A DNA stretch of 64,000 bases from Bacteroidales bacterium (GCA_027064095.1 JAMOQI010000005.1:1-64000), one strand, 5' to 3'. Positions 1 through 8,720 are shown, counted from the stretch's first letter. A program made the numbers and translations. Notes: generated by a model from the letters alone, not told the origin.

Positions 1-169
1 CTTCGTTCTCCTGATTCTGTTCAGTCTCATTTTTATTTGCAGCATTTGAAATATTCTCATTTACAGCTACAACCTCTGAACTTTGCTCTGCTTCGTTCTC
101 CTGATTCTGTTCAGCCTCATTCTTATTTACAGCATTTGAAATATTCTCATTTACAGCTAAAGATTCTCT
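1..169 (-). repeat. 90-bp in-frame tandem repeat
   Basis: CTTCGTTCTCCTGATTCTGT occurs at 1 and again at 91, an exact 90-bp period. The second copy continues to about 169 with few substitutions. Ninety bases is thirty codons, so the repeat keeps the reading frame and encodes the repeated C-terminal segment of the overlapping PorE-like protein. More copies may lie to the left of the window. Confidence 0.9.
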
Positions 170-2257
170 TTTTTGGTCGACAAATTGATTAGATATAGCT
201 TTAACACTATCAATATTTTGATTTATAGATACTACTTGCTCGTCACTAGAAATAATGTCTTTATCATTATTATTATAAGCTAAATATTCATTGTAAACAT
301 CATCAACTTTGGATAAAGCAATAGCAGTAGCATCGGCATCATCTCTCAAACTTTTATATTCTTTCTCCAATGCTTTCTGTTTAGCAATTTTCTTTGCTAC
401 TTCAACTTTCATTGCATTAATTATCTCAATATACTCCTGACGTTCAGACTCATCTGTAATTGTTGACAAAGCATCCTGATATTCTTTCAGTTCGGCTTTA
501 TCATCATTAAGAGCATTAAGAGCATCTTGACTTTCTTTATATTTAGCTGATGCTGCATCACGCTTTGCTTTTACCACAGCCATTTCTTGAGATACTATTT
601 CTTGAGCTACATCTTTTTGCTTATCAACATTAGATTTTATTTTTAAGATTCTGGAATAAGTAATCTCCACAGAATCTTTTTGTTTTAAGCCCGCATACCT
701 TTGCAAATAGCCAGATTCTACTAATATATTGTTAGCCGAATTTTCAGCTTCACTTATTTGTTCTTTCAAAGCATTAGCTATTTTTCTTGAAACAACAGCG
801 GCTTTTTCATATTTTCTGGCATCGGCAATTGATTTTTCATCACCTTTATTTCTTAATTCCTTTGCTAGCTTATCATTTTCCGCAGCTATTTTACCGATAT
901 TATTCTTCTGATTTTTTAATTTTACAACTTTATAAGCTATCTTCTTATAAGTATTATAGCTCTCACTAACAATTTTATCCAAATTCTTACTATCATCAAG
1001 ATCAATTTTCTTAATTGGATTATTATTAGCTATAATGTTTTTATCTTGATTATCAACTTCTTCAACTATATTATCAGTATCATTTTGCTTATTGATTTCC
1101 TTTTTATAATCATCAACATTAATATTAGTCTTCAAATCAGCAATATCTTTCAATAGCCTTACTAAATCTTTATCATCACCACCTTCCCTAAAAGCTTTGG
1201 CCAAATCCTGTTCTTCAGCTTTTTTGTCCAAACCAATATGGTAGACATAAATTTTCCCTGATAAACTCTGTCTATCAGATGAAAAATATGCTAGATTTTT
1301 TGAAGTATCCGGCACATAAAAAATATCATCAAAAGGTGTATTTATTGGAAAATTAAGATTTTCTACTTTCGACCAATTAAAGGAACTTAAGCTAAATTCA
1401 GATTTAAAAACATCATAACCTCCCATACTATTATGACCTTTAGAACTAAAATACAAAGTCCTACCATTAGGAGTTATAAAAGGATAAGCGTCATCATAAA
1501 TAGTATTAACTTGATCGCCAAGATTTTCCGGCTTTTCCCAACCACTATTTGCAGCTTGTTTTACTCTATATATATCTAATCCATTTACTCCTTTAGAGCC
1601 ATAACTAGCAAAATACAACATATTTCCATCTGGAACAAAAACACCAAAAGCCGGAGAATTATGCTTTCTATCATACTTAGTTTTCAAAACATCAGGAACA
1701 GCAATTATTTTCGCTTGAGAACTATTAATATCATAACTTTTATAAAAAGTTGCATCCTTAACTAATTGTTTATCTACAACATATAGCAGTTTTATATGAG
1801 ACAAAAGAGCAATTCCATTATTACACTCTTGTATTCTTCTTTCAATATCAAAACTTCTAACTTTCTTCTCTTTAGCTTTCTCTTTATATTGTATATATGT
1901 CCTTTTAGCCTCAGCAAACCTATAATTATTATGATATGCACGCCCTAAATAATAATATATCCTATTATCTTTTATATTATTTTTTAATGCAATATCAAAA
2001 TAATAAATCGGTCTTGCTTTATCTTCAGTCTCGCTGAACATCATACAAACTCCTAACCTAAAGTTATAATCAGGATTTTTAGTATCATTGCTTCTAAGAG
2101 TTTGATAAAAAGGGTAAGCCTTTTGAAACTCGCCTGCTTCAAATAGTTTATTAGCCTGCTTTGCATATTCTTGAGGATTCTTAAAATCTGATTGTGACTG
2201 CACAAAGCCAGAAATAAATAAAAATAATATTATATATAGTGATTTATATCTCAACAC
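1..2257 (-). CDS. PorE-like TPR/PD40 envelope protein with tandem repeats (partial, C-terminus beyond window)
   Basis: This frame is open from about 2257 to the window edge and is missing from the ORF track because its stop lies outside. My translation begins with a hydrophobic signal segment (YIILFLFISGFVQSQ), followed by TPR-like helices (residues about 20-130) and a PD40 beta-propeller region (about 190-330) containing SSKGHNSMGGYDVF. A long Lys/Glu/Ala-rich coiled coil follows (about 390-640), ending in 30-residue tandem repeats (NENISNA..NKNEAEQNQENE). No ATG is in frame near the signal peptide, so the start is GTG at 2257 or TTG at 2254. The N-terminal half resembles T9SS PorE and related Bacteroidota outer-membrane/peptidoglycan-linked proteins; whether an OmpA domain follows cannot be seen. 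It is a paralog of the gene at 3563-5287. The function is inferred to be envelope scaffolding. Confidence 0.75.
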   Translation of the reverse strand, partial: MLRYKSLYIILFLFISGFVQSQSDFKNPQEYAKQANKLFEAGEFQKAYPFYQTLRSNDTKNPDYNFRLGVCMMFSETEDKARPIYYFDIALKNNIKDNRIYYYLGRAYHNNYRFAEAKRTYIQYKEKAKEKKVRSFDIERRIQECNNGIALLSHIKLLYVVDKQLVKDATFYKSYDINSSQAKIIAVPDVLKTKYDRKHNSPAFGVFVPDGNMLYFASYGSKGVNGLDIYRVKQAANSGWEKPENLGDQVNTIYDDAYPFITPNGRTLYFSSKGHNSMGGYDVFKSEFSLSSFNWSKVENLNFPINTPFDDIFYVPDTSKNLAYFSSDRQSLSGKIYVYHIGLDKKAEEQDLAKAFREGGDDKDLVRLLKDIADLKTNINVDDYKKEINKQNDTDNIVEEVDNQDKNIIANNNPIKKIDLDDSKNLDKIVSESYNTYKKIAYKVVKLKNQKNNIGKIAAENDKLAKELRNKGDEKSIADARKYEKAAVVSRKIANALKEQISEAENSANNILVESGYLQRYAGLKQKDSVEITYSRILKIKSNVDKQKDVAQEIVSQEMAVVKAKRDAASAKYKESQDALNALNDDKAELKEYQDALSTITDESERQEYIEIINAMKVEVAKKIAKQKALEKEYKSLRDDADATAIALSKVDDVYNEYLAYNNNDKDIISSDEQVVSINQNIDSVKAISNQFVDQKRESLAVNENISNAVNKNEAEQNQENEAEQSSEVVAVNENISNAANKNETEQNQENE

Positions 2258-2497
2258 TAAACAATTAGTTTTTAAATATACTTTGTTAATTTAAATCTAC
2301 AAAACTAACAAAGAAGTATGCTTTATACTGCTATTGCTTTATTTTGTTACAAAAAACAAGTATAGAGCCCGGTATATCTAAATAATCTAAAAGTAATATA
2401 TTCTAAATTATTATACACTTATCCTAGAATTTTTATACATAGGCACATAAAATAAAGATTATATTAATTTAATTATCAGAAAGTTTACTTAATTTAA
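2258..2497. other. AT-rich intergenic region
   Basis: This is the gap between the partial PorE-like gene and the terminator of the lipoprotein gene. I see no coding sequence or RNA gene. It presumably holds the promoter of the leftmost gene, but I could not pick a convincing TAnnTTTG box. Confidence 0.4.
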
Positions 2498-2534
2498 ATA
2501 AAAAAGGTATTACATAAAATCATGCAATACCTTT
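2498..2534 (-). terminator. Intrinsic terminator of the small lipoprotein gene
   Basis: AAAGGTATT (2503-2511) pairs with AATACCTTT (2526-2534). On the minus strand the stem is followed by TTTTTATTTAAATT. It lies 23 bp past the stop codon of the minus-strand lipoprotein gene. Confidence 0.8.
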
Positions 2535-2556
2535 AATCTTTAAACAATAGTTTAAA

Positions 2557-2928
2557 TTAAGGTTCCGTGGTCGAAAATTGGTATAAATTACCTTCTGGTT
2601 CAAAGGTTGGCCAATACTCCATTTCGGTTTCCTCTATTTTAGTAAAATGTAATGTCATTGGAGGATAATTGTCCATTGTAACAATTAAAGAATCATTTAC
2701 ACTCCATTTCCAAACTCCGGAAGATGGAGGAATTGTGATTTGACAAGTTCCATCTGAGTTAAAATAATGCGCCCCTCTACCTTGATTACCAACATTATAC
2801 CACCACTTATCATATAGTAATTCATGTTTATCCTTTGGTGCTGGCGGATCATCAGGAGTTTTATTACATGATGCAATTGCAAATGCTGCAAATACAAATA
2901 ATGCAATAACTAATTTCAATTTTTTCAT
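2557..2928 (-). CDS. Small lipoprotein, possibly lipocalin-like
   Basis: I start the gene at the internal Met (MKKLKLVIALF) rather than the ORF-track start at 2967, because a good -7 box (TAAATTTG on the minus strand) sits at 2965-2972 and the upstream 13 residues do not look like a signal peptide. The product is 123 residues, with a signal peptide and lipobox AIASC, a Pro/Asp-rich linker and a compact domain with WWYNVGNQGRGAHYFNSDG and VWKWSVNDSLIVTM. That pattern recalls the lipocalin-like lipoproteins common in Bacteroidota. It is probably anchored in the outer or inner membrane facing the periplasm or surface. The function is unknown. It has its own promoter and terminator, so it is monocistronic between the two PorE-like paralogs. 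Confidence 0.75.
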   Translation of the reverse strand: MKKLKLVIALFVFAAFAIASCNKTPDDPPAPKDKHELLYDKWWYNVGNQGRGAHYFNSDGTCQITIPPSSGVWKWSVNDSLIVTMDNYPPMTLHFTKIEETEMEYWPTFEPEGNLYQFSTTEP

Positions 2929-2964
2929 AATGTGTGTTTTAATTTTGTTTAAAAAATAAGCATT

Positions 2965-2972
2965 CAAATTTA
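2965..2972 (-). promoter_or_regulatory. Candidate -7 box (TAAATTTG) for the lipoprotein gene
   Basis: CAAATTTA on the plus strand is TAAATTTG on the minus strand, matching the Bacteroidota consensus TAnnTTTG. It lies about 37 bp upstream of the chosen start codon at 2928. Confidence 0.5.
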
Positions 2973-3562
2973 AGTATTTTATTAATTACTACGACATAAA
3001 TTAGCTTTTAATATTAGTATTAATAAAGTAAAATAATTCAAGTATAAGACAATATTTAGCATTGATATGTTGCTTAAACTAAAATAAGTTAATAATTCCA
3101 AATCAACGGTTTTATATTCTACAAGTTTCACGTATTGTGGTAATTGTAATGTATTGTGGTAATTGTAATATTGAAAAAAACAACAAATCTCTTTATCTAT
3201 GTTACAGATATATTAGTTCATTAATTTATAATTACATCAATTATGAGAAGTACATTTTCAATTATTACGATAGAAGAAGATATTAACATTCTTAATCATC
3301 ATATTTTTAGTAACACATTAGTATTTGAAATCATCCATACATTTTTCAGGATATTATTTTGGAAGCGGTTTTATTCAATCTGATTCAAAATCCGGTTTTA
3401 TTCATATTATAGCTTTATAGAATAAATAATACAGGCCAACTGAAGATAACATTAATAGACTAAAAGAATATTGTATAAAGTCTTTCTAACACTTATATTT
3501 TAGACAATATACTTAGTTTTTCTAAATTTACTTATTTAATAAATTGAAAGCCTGCAAAAATA
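2973..3562. other. Long AT-rich intergenic region
   Basis: About 590 bp without a convincing gene. It contains a 19-bp perfect tandem duplication at 3132-3169 and a 46-codon ORF (3243-3383, plus) with no recognisable features. A short stretch near 3348-3420 could be decayed coding sequence, but frames are interrupted. Confidence 0.5.
3132..3169. repeat. 19-bp perfect tandem duplication
   Basis: GTATTGTGGTAATTGTAAT is present twice back to back at 3132-3150 and 3151-3169. It lies in noncoding sequence. Confidence 0.9.
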
Positions 3563-5287
3563 TTATTTCTGTTTAAGAAGAACTTGCATTTCAATATCTC
3601 TATTTCTCAAATCGAAATCTTCAACTACAAATTTAGTATAGTACTTATCTTGGAAGTTTTTCCTTGAAAAGATTAATTTATACTCTCCGGGAGGTAGTAT
3701 TATAGCATAACTTGCGGTTTTCTCTTTCACTATAAATTTACCAACTTCCTTATTGCTTTTACTATCTAAAGCTGTAATTTTAACATCCAATTTCTCGTAT
3801 GGAATTTTATTTTTCGCAAGATATTCAACAGCCTTAATACTATCCCTTTCTTTTAGTAAGATTCTTTTATACTCTCTATTTACAGGAAAATTTAAAGTAT
3901 CAATATGTTGATTCATTGCTTGGATTACATTAGTGAACTTTACAGAATCTTGATTAAAAATATAACCGTGAATATAAGAAAGCAATGGTTTTCTATCCTT
4001 AAAAATAATCCTGTAAATATCTAAATCGCCCAAACCTTCGTCTCTTAAGCAAGCTTTATAGGCATATCTCCCACTATTATTGAAAGTAATCATTTTGTCA
4101 TTCATAGTAGTATTAACAGGATAACCTATATTCTTTGGAACACCAAAAGTTAAACTATCAAGATTTACACTACATTCAAAAATATCATATCCTCCCATAC
4201 TATTATGACCTTTTGAAGCAAAATAAAAACGCCTCATATCAGGTGAAAAATATGGATATGACTCATCATATATTGTATTTAAATTAGAATCCAGTAACTG
4301 AGGAATCATCCAAAATCCGTCAGGACTAAGTTTCGAGAAATACAAATCTAGATTATGTTTATCTACATCTTTATTTATAGCAGAAAACACTATATATTTA
4401 TTATTTGGACTAATCGTAATAAAATGCGCATTAGCAATATCAAAACCATCAATCTTAATTTCCTGAGGAAAACCATAATAACGTCCTCGCTTTTTGTAAA
4501 TAAGATAATTTCTGGTATGCTTCTCTATATCCTCCTTAAACACAATTAAACTTGCAGCATTTGAAGACATTGTCTGGCCTATTTCAATATTCTTAGTATT
4601 TATAATTGAAGAAAATCTTTTATTGTTTTTCCACTTTCCAAATTTAAAATTAGAATAATAAATATCACCGGCATAATACCCATCTTCATGTCGATATCTA
4701 CCAATATTAGTTGGAGTTTGTTTAGTATAAACCAAATATTTCTCTGTAGAGTTAATTAGAGGATTAAAATCAGGATATTCAGTATTTATTCTTGTACCTA
4801 AATTAACAAATTCTACATTGATAGGATTTTCAATTGCTTTTTTTGCATTCTCAATCATTTCAAGCATTCTCCTTGCAGTAATATCATGCTTATCTTCATT
4901 TATATTTAAAATATACCTATTAAAAGCATCTATTGCCTTATCAAACTGACAGGTAAGCATATATGCCTCTCCCAAATCATAATAATATTTTAGATCAGCA
5001 TTATCTTTTGATAAAACTTCCAAAAAATAAGGAATAGCTTCAGACTTATTTTTATTTAAATGCAAAATGCAATAACCAACACCCCATCGATAGTAATCAT
5101 TATTTGGTTTTTCTTTTAAAAGAGCTTTAAACTCATGCAAACCATCATAGTAATTTTCGTACTTCAAACAATATTTTGCAAATAGCGGATCCGGTTTATG
5201 ACCTTTAGTAAGCATCTGCGAATATGACGCATTACTAATCAACATAAAGCTTAAAAGCAATAAATAAAATATATGTTTATACATCAA
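3563..5287 (-). CDS. PorE-like TPR + PD40 + carboxypeptidase-regulatory-like protein
   Basis: The 574-residue product has an N-terminal signal peptide (ending near SNASYSQ). TPR-type helices follow at about 25-155 (KYYYDLGEAYMLTCQFDKAIDAFNRYI). A PD40 beta-propeller spans about 165-400 (NNKYIVFSAINKD, FYFASKGHNSMGGYDIF). The C-terminal beta-sandwich has the look of a carboxypeptidase regulatory-like domain (LPPGEYKLIFSRKNF). The order TPR, propeller, CRD matches T9SS PorE and its relatives, but the C-terminal OmpA peptidoglycan-binding domain of PorE is absent, since the protein ends at residue 574. It is therefore a PorE-like paralog rather than PorE itself. It is transcribed in the same direction as the partial paralog at 1-2257. 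Periplasmic or outer-membrane-associated structural role inferred. Confidence 0.7.
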   Translation of the reverse strand: MMYKHIFYLLLLSFMLISNASYSQMLTKGHKPDPLFAKYCLKYENYYDGLHEFKALLKEKPNNDYYRWGVGYCILHLNKNKSEAIPYFLEVLSKDNADLKYYYDLGEAYMLTCQFDKAIDAFNRYILNINEDKHDITARRMLEMIENAKKAIENPINVEFVNLGTRINTEYPDFNPLINSTEKYLVYTKQTPTNIGRYRHEDGYYAGDIYYSNFKFGKWKNNKRFSSIINTKNIEIGQTMSSNAASLIVFKEDIEKHTRNYLIYKKRGRYYGFPQEIKIDGFDIANAHFITISPNNKYIVFSAINKDVDKHNLDLYFSKLSPDGFWMIPQLLDSNLNTIYDESYPYFSPDMRRFYFASKGHNSMGGYDIFECSVNLDSLTFGVPKNIGYPVNTTMNDKMITFNNSGRYAYKACLRDEGLGDLDIYRIIFKDRKPLLSYIHGYIFNQDSVKFTNVIQAMNQHIDTLNFPVNREYKRILLKERDSIKAVEYLAKNKIPYEKLDVKITALDSKSNKEVGKFIVKEKTASYAIILPPGEYKLIFSRKNFQDKYYTKFVVEDFDLRNRDIEMQVLLKQK

Positions 5288-5412
5288 TATTGTTACAAAT
5301 CTTAATTATTTTCTAATTTAATAATGTGCGTAAAAATAATCTTTAGAAACTAATTTACTTAATAATCTTTTCAACAATTTTCTTTATTTATCAATATAGA
5401 AACAAAAAATAC

Positions 5413-5420
5413 TACATTTG
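5413..5420 (+). promoter_or_regulatory. Candidate -7 box (TACATTTG)
   Basis: TACATTTG fits TAnnTTTG and lies 24 bp upstream of the ATG at 5445, which would give a very short leader. Confidence 0.45.
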
Positions 5421-5444
5421 AATTTTTAATATAGGTATGCATTT

Positions 5445-6044
5445 ATGAAAAACATAGAAAAATTATTTATTATACTTGTCATTGTTTCAACTATATACAG
5501 ATATGTTCATGGAATAGGCTCTATACTATTCCTCATACTTTCTATAAATACTCTTGCTATATTATATTTTTGTTTAAGCTTTGCTCTATTCAATAATATC
5601 AAATTTAAAAACATATTTAAAAAATCAAGTTATGTTAATGTATCTAAACGAAGAATTATTTTCTCTATTTTTTCTGGAATATCATTAAGCATAGCATTAA
5701 TAGGTGTATTATTTAAAATTCAAGATTATCCCGGTGCAGATTTACTTCTTGTTTTAGGCTTATTTGCATCAATTTCGATAACTATAATAGCATTATGGAA
5801 AAACAATAAAGTAAAAGGTAATTTTTATTTTAATATACTTAAAAGAACAGCTATTATCTCACTGATAATTATAACTTTAATGAAAATACCTCTAAAGAAT
5901 TTATTAAATTGGCAGTACCCAAATGATCCCGAATATGTTGAAGCAGTGATAAAGGCATATAATAATTCTGATAATGATTCATTATGGCAGAATGTAAAGA
6001 TTGAAAGGAAAAAAATGCAAGCAAAGGAGAATGAAGATTATTAA
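5445..6044 (+). CDS. GldL-motif small integral membrane protein, function unknown
   Basis: The 199-residue protein has about five hydrophobic segments (roughly 7-30, 33-55, 70-90, 100-118, 135-152) and a charged C-terminal tail. The segment GVLFKIQDYPGADLLLVLGL closely resembles the signature of GldL (G-A-L-F-K-x-x-H-W-P-G-A), the inner-membrane motor subunit of T9SS/gliding. Many short Bacteroidota membrane proteins share this motif without being GldL, and the helix count and context here do not support the motor protein. Its stop codon overlaps the stop of the convergent kinase-like gene by a few bases. The function is not recognised. Confidence 0.6.
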   Translation: MKNIEKLFIILVIVSTIYRYVHGIGSILFLILSINTLAILYFCLSFALFNNIKFKNIFKKSSYVNVSKRRIIFSIFSGISLSIALIGVLFKIQDYPGADLLLVLGLFASISITIIALWKNNKVKGNFYFNILKRTAIISLIIITLMKIPLKNLLNWQYPNDPEYVEAVIKAYNNSDNDSLWQNVKIERKKMQAKENEDY

Positions 6045-6883
6045 TCTGCATGATAATCCAATAAGCCCTCCATTGGAGCTTTAATTATTTTGCCCACTTG
6101 GTAATCATTATTATTTAATGCTTTAATTAAAATATCTTTAAAATAATATGCTACTGAACCCACAAAACCAACTTTATAATAAGATTTATCGAAGCTTAAA
6201 CTCCCTAACTGCAAATTTATAAACTTATCAATAGCATCTGATATTAAACTATTAATAAATTCATTATCAATATATTGACTTGCAAAAGGAGTAAATCCGG
6301 CCAAATATCTATTTGGAAATTTTCTTTTATAAACCTTATCCAAAACTTCAGAAAGTTTAATATTTGAATATTCTTCGAACTTAGACCTTATATCAGCCGG
6401 CATATCTTTTTGAAAATATGCTCGTACTAACTCTTTTCCAATATATGCTCCACTAGCTTGATCTCCAATAATATAACCTAACGAATTTATATTCTCTGTA
6501 AATATATTATTTTCATATACGGCAACATTGCTTCCTGTTCCTAAGATGCATGCTACCCCTTTAGAATCACCAAAGAGAGCTCTTCCTGCAGCCAATAAAT
6601 CTGAATGAACTTCTATTTTGGCAAGAGGAAAAACAGTTTGTAAAGCACTTGAAACTAAATCACATTGGTCTTTAGCAGAACAACCTGAACCATAAAAATA
6701 AAGTCTTCTTACTGACTCTCGTTTACTAACATCTATCAATCTCAGTATTGTTTTTTCTATATCCTCCTTATTTATGAAATATGGATTTATACCTATTGAA
6801 AACAATTCTTCTATGTCACCATTAGAGTTCAAAATATTCCATTGTGTTTTTGTAGAACCGCTATCTGCAATTATTATCGACAT
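6041..6883 (-). CDS. BadF/BadG-type ATPase, N-acetylglucosamine kinase-like
   Basis: The 280-residue protein belongs to the ASKHA sugar kinase/BadF family. It has a phosphate-1 motif DSGSTKTQWNI near residues 7-17, a phosphate-2 region ACILGTGSNVAVY near 112-124, and GDQASGAYIGKEL near 140-152. Family members in Bacteroidota are usually annotated as N-acetylglucosamine kinases that phosphorylate amino sugars recovered from peptidoglycan or chitin. The substrate here is inferred only. It is the last gene of a minus-strand operon, 11 bp after rnz. Its 3' end overlaps the convergent membrane-protein gene by 4 bp. Confidence 0.75.
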   Translation of the reverse strand: MSIIIADSGSTKTQWNILNSNGDIEELFSIGINPYFINKEDIEKTILRLIDVSKRESVRRLYFYGSGCSAKDQCDLVSSALQTVFPLAKIEVHSDLLAAGRALFGDSKGVACILGTGSNVAVYENNIFTENINSLGYIIGDQASGAYIGKELVRAYFQKDMPADIRSKFEEYSNIKLSEVLDKVYKRKFPNRYLAGFTPFASQYIDNEFINSLISDAIDKFINLQLGSLSFDKSYYKVGFVGSVAYYFKDILIKALNNNDYQVGKIIKAPMEGLLDYHAD

Positions 6884-6894
6884 TTTTAATTATA

Positions 6895-7821
6895 CTAATT
6901 TGAAATCTTAATCTCTAAACCTTCTTTAGCTAATATCACTTCACCTTGGAATACATCATTAGCTTCATTCTTAAAATCAGTGACATCTTTATATCTACTG
7001 GAAAAATGACCTAAAAGCAACCTCTTTGCTTCTGCCAATTGAGCAATTCTAGCTGCCTGAGCAGCAGTTGAATGCTTTCTCAAAATGGCCTTATCTTCAT
7101 CATTTTGAAGATAAGTCGATTCATGATACAATAAGTCCACTGACTTTATATATTCAGAAATAGCCTCATTAAATCTTGTATCAGAACAATAAGCATAAGA
7201 ATAATCTTCTATTTTTAAACTTGTTATATCTTTATTTTTATACACATTACCCTCACCATCAATATAGTCAGAACCATTTTTTATTTTAGGATACCATTGA
7301 ACATCTATATCTTTATGTTTTTCAACAAAACTCTTATTAATTTTTAGTTTTTCAGAATATCTTCTAAAAATATAACCGTAGGTCTCAACACTATGCTCTA
7401 ATGGGAAAACTGAAATGCTAAATAATTCATTTGAAATCACTTCCTTCTTAGCTCGTATATTACTAAGTTCAATAAATTCTAAAGAAAAGTCTAAGCTCAT
7501 ATTAGAAAGACTAAAAAGAGGCTCAATTGCTTTTTGCAATCCTGGAGGCGAAAATATTACTAAATGTGATTTTCTACCCATCATATTCATTGTGGAAATC
7601 AATCCGGGAAGTCCAAGAAAATGATCGCCATGAAGATGACTGATAAAAATATAATCTATTTTAAAAAAATCCTTTTTAAATCTTTTTAGCTGAAATTGAG
7701 TAGCCTCACCGCAATCAAATAATATTGAAATAGTATCTGTTTCAAGTAAATGACTACTTAGGTGACGTTTGTGAGCAGGAACAGCAGCACTAGTTCCTAA
7801 TACTGTGAGGTTTACATCCAT
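6895..7821 (-). CDS. rnz: Ribonuclease Z (tRNA 3' processing endonuclease)
   Basis: The 308-residue product is a metallo-beta-lactamase fold nuclease. It has the metal-binding motif SHLHGDHFLGLPGL at residues 61-74, and the other expected ligands are visible: LEHSVETYGY, YCSDTR, LLYHEST and LLLGHFSSRY. The length matches the bacterial ElaC/RNase Z form of about 300 residues. It removes 3' trailers from tRNA precursors that lack an encoded CCA, which fits the tRNA-Ser in this window, whose 3' end is not followed by CCA. Its ATG overlaps the stop codon of the upstream T9SS cargo gene (TAATG), so translation is probably coupled. Confidence 0.92.
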   Translation of the reverse strand: MDVNLTVLGTSAAVPAHKRHLSSHLLETDTISILFDCGEATQFQLKRFKKDFFKIDYIFISHLHGDHFLGLPGLISTMNMMGRKSHLVIFSPPGLQKAIEPLFSLSNMSLDFSLEFIELSNIRAKKEVISNELFSISVFPLEHSVETYGYIFRRYSEKLKINKSFVEKHKDIDVQWYPKIKNGSDYIDGEGNVYKNKDITSLKIEDYSYAYCSDTRFNEAISEYIKSVDLLYHESTYLQNDEDKAILRKHSTAAQAARIAQLAEAKRLLLGHFSSRYKDVTDFKNEANDVFQGEVILAKEGLEIKISN

Positions 7822-8552
7822 TATTCTAAAATCATTCTTTTGCGGATGGCTGTATTATTATAAATAATTTCATAAATATAAACACCTTCTTTCATACCTT
7901 CTTTTTCTACCAAAAAACTATTTTTACCAGTATAAGATTCAACAGTTTTAGATAAAACTTTTTTACCAAGAATATCATATATATTCAACTCTATAATACC
8001 ACTTTTAGGAATAAAATAGTCGATAACTGACACATTAGTGAATGGATTAGGTTGATTTTGAAAAACTTGAAATGACTGAGATTTATTCAGGTCTATTCCT
8101 GCAAAAGAAGCATCAAGAACTTGAAAATTATAATGTAAAGTATAAGGCATAGCAGTACCTAAAGCACTAACACTAATTTCGATAACCACATCATAATTAC
8201 CTGCTTCGCCTATGGTTGGCGTACCCTGTATAATCACACATCCAAAAGTATCGCCAGGCCAGTAGTTATTAGCAGAGTTTGTAACCCAACTAATACTAGC
8301 AGGAGCTCCTGTTACACTAACTATTCCTGCACTATCGATGGGGATAACAGCCCCGTTGAAATTTGTATCAGCAGGAATTCTAATTTGTATTACTTGACTA
8401 TAAGCTTGTGTTTCTGCTGCAATTGACAAGCCTGCAGTAGTATCTGGATTTGTTAATGATGGGCCTGGAAATGGCACAGGAGTACATTGTGAAAATACAT
8501 TAGCTGTTGAAAAAATAATTAATGCGACTGTTAAGAGTATTAATTTATTCAT
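7821..8552 (-). CDS. T9SS cargo protein with C-terminal sorting domain
   Basis: The 243-residue product has a signal peptide (MNKLILLTVALIIFSTANVFSQ), a short cysteine-poor beta-rich domain and a type A sorting domain from about residue 160. The sorting domain shows FQNQPNPFTN, a conserved ISIYDxxGK-like stretch (ELNIYDILGKKVLSK), KEGVYIYEI and the terminal RKRMILE. Such C-terminal domains are recognised by PorU/PorZ and cleaved when cargo is attached at the cell surface. The passenger domain is not recognised. First gene of the operon with rnz and the kinase-like gene, which is an unusual pairing of a surface protein with an RNA-processing enzyme. Confidence 0.85.
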   Translation of the reverse strand: MNKLILLTVALIIFSTANVFSQCTPVPFPGPSLTNPDTTAGLSIAAETQAYSQVIQIRIPADTNFNGAVIPIDSAGIVSVTGAPASISWVTNSANNYWPGDTFGCVIIQGTPTIGEAGNYDVVIEISVSALGTAMPYTLHYNFQVLDASFAGIDLNKSQSFQVFQNQPNPFTNVSVIDYFIPKSGIIELNIYDILGKKVLSKTVESYTGKNSFLVEKEGMKEGVYIYEIIYNNTAIRKRMILE

Positions 8553-8597
8553 ATTATTTATGTTTATTTTAATTTCTAATTAATAAAACCGGCCTAT

Positions 8598-8642
8598 AGA
8601 TTTTATATTTTATTAATAGTTTCCTCAGGGCATATAAAATCT
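8598..8642 (-). promoter_or_regulatory. Inverted repeat in the leader of the T9SS cargo-rnz operon
   Basis: AGATTTTATA (8598-8607) is the exact inverse complement of TATAAAATCT (8633-8642), with a 25-nt loop. It would fold in the 5' untranslated leader between the -7 box and the start codon at 8552. Confidence 0.45.
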
Positions 8643-8654
8643 TTTGTTATAATG

Positions 8655-8662
8655 CAAATTTA
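8655..8662 (-). promoter_or_regulatory. Candidate -7 box (TAAATTTG) of the cargo-rnz-kinase operon
   Basis: CAAATTTA on the plus strand gives TAAATTTG on the minus strand, matching TAnnTTTG. It implies a leader of roughly 95 nt. Confidence 0.45.
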
Positions 8663-8720
8663 AACAAATATCGCATATGATTAGCTCTAAACTTAAATCG
8701 ACATAATCACTCTTTTTATT

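Noticed and set aside
3243-3420. Short ORF (MRSTFSIITIEEDI...) and a nearby SGYYFGSGFIQSD-like phrase as a decayed gene
   Set aside because: The frames are broken within 50 codons, no family resemblance is certain and neither strand gives a longer open frame. It stays as intergenic.
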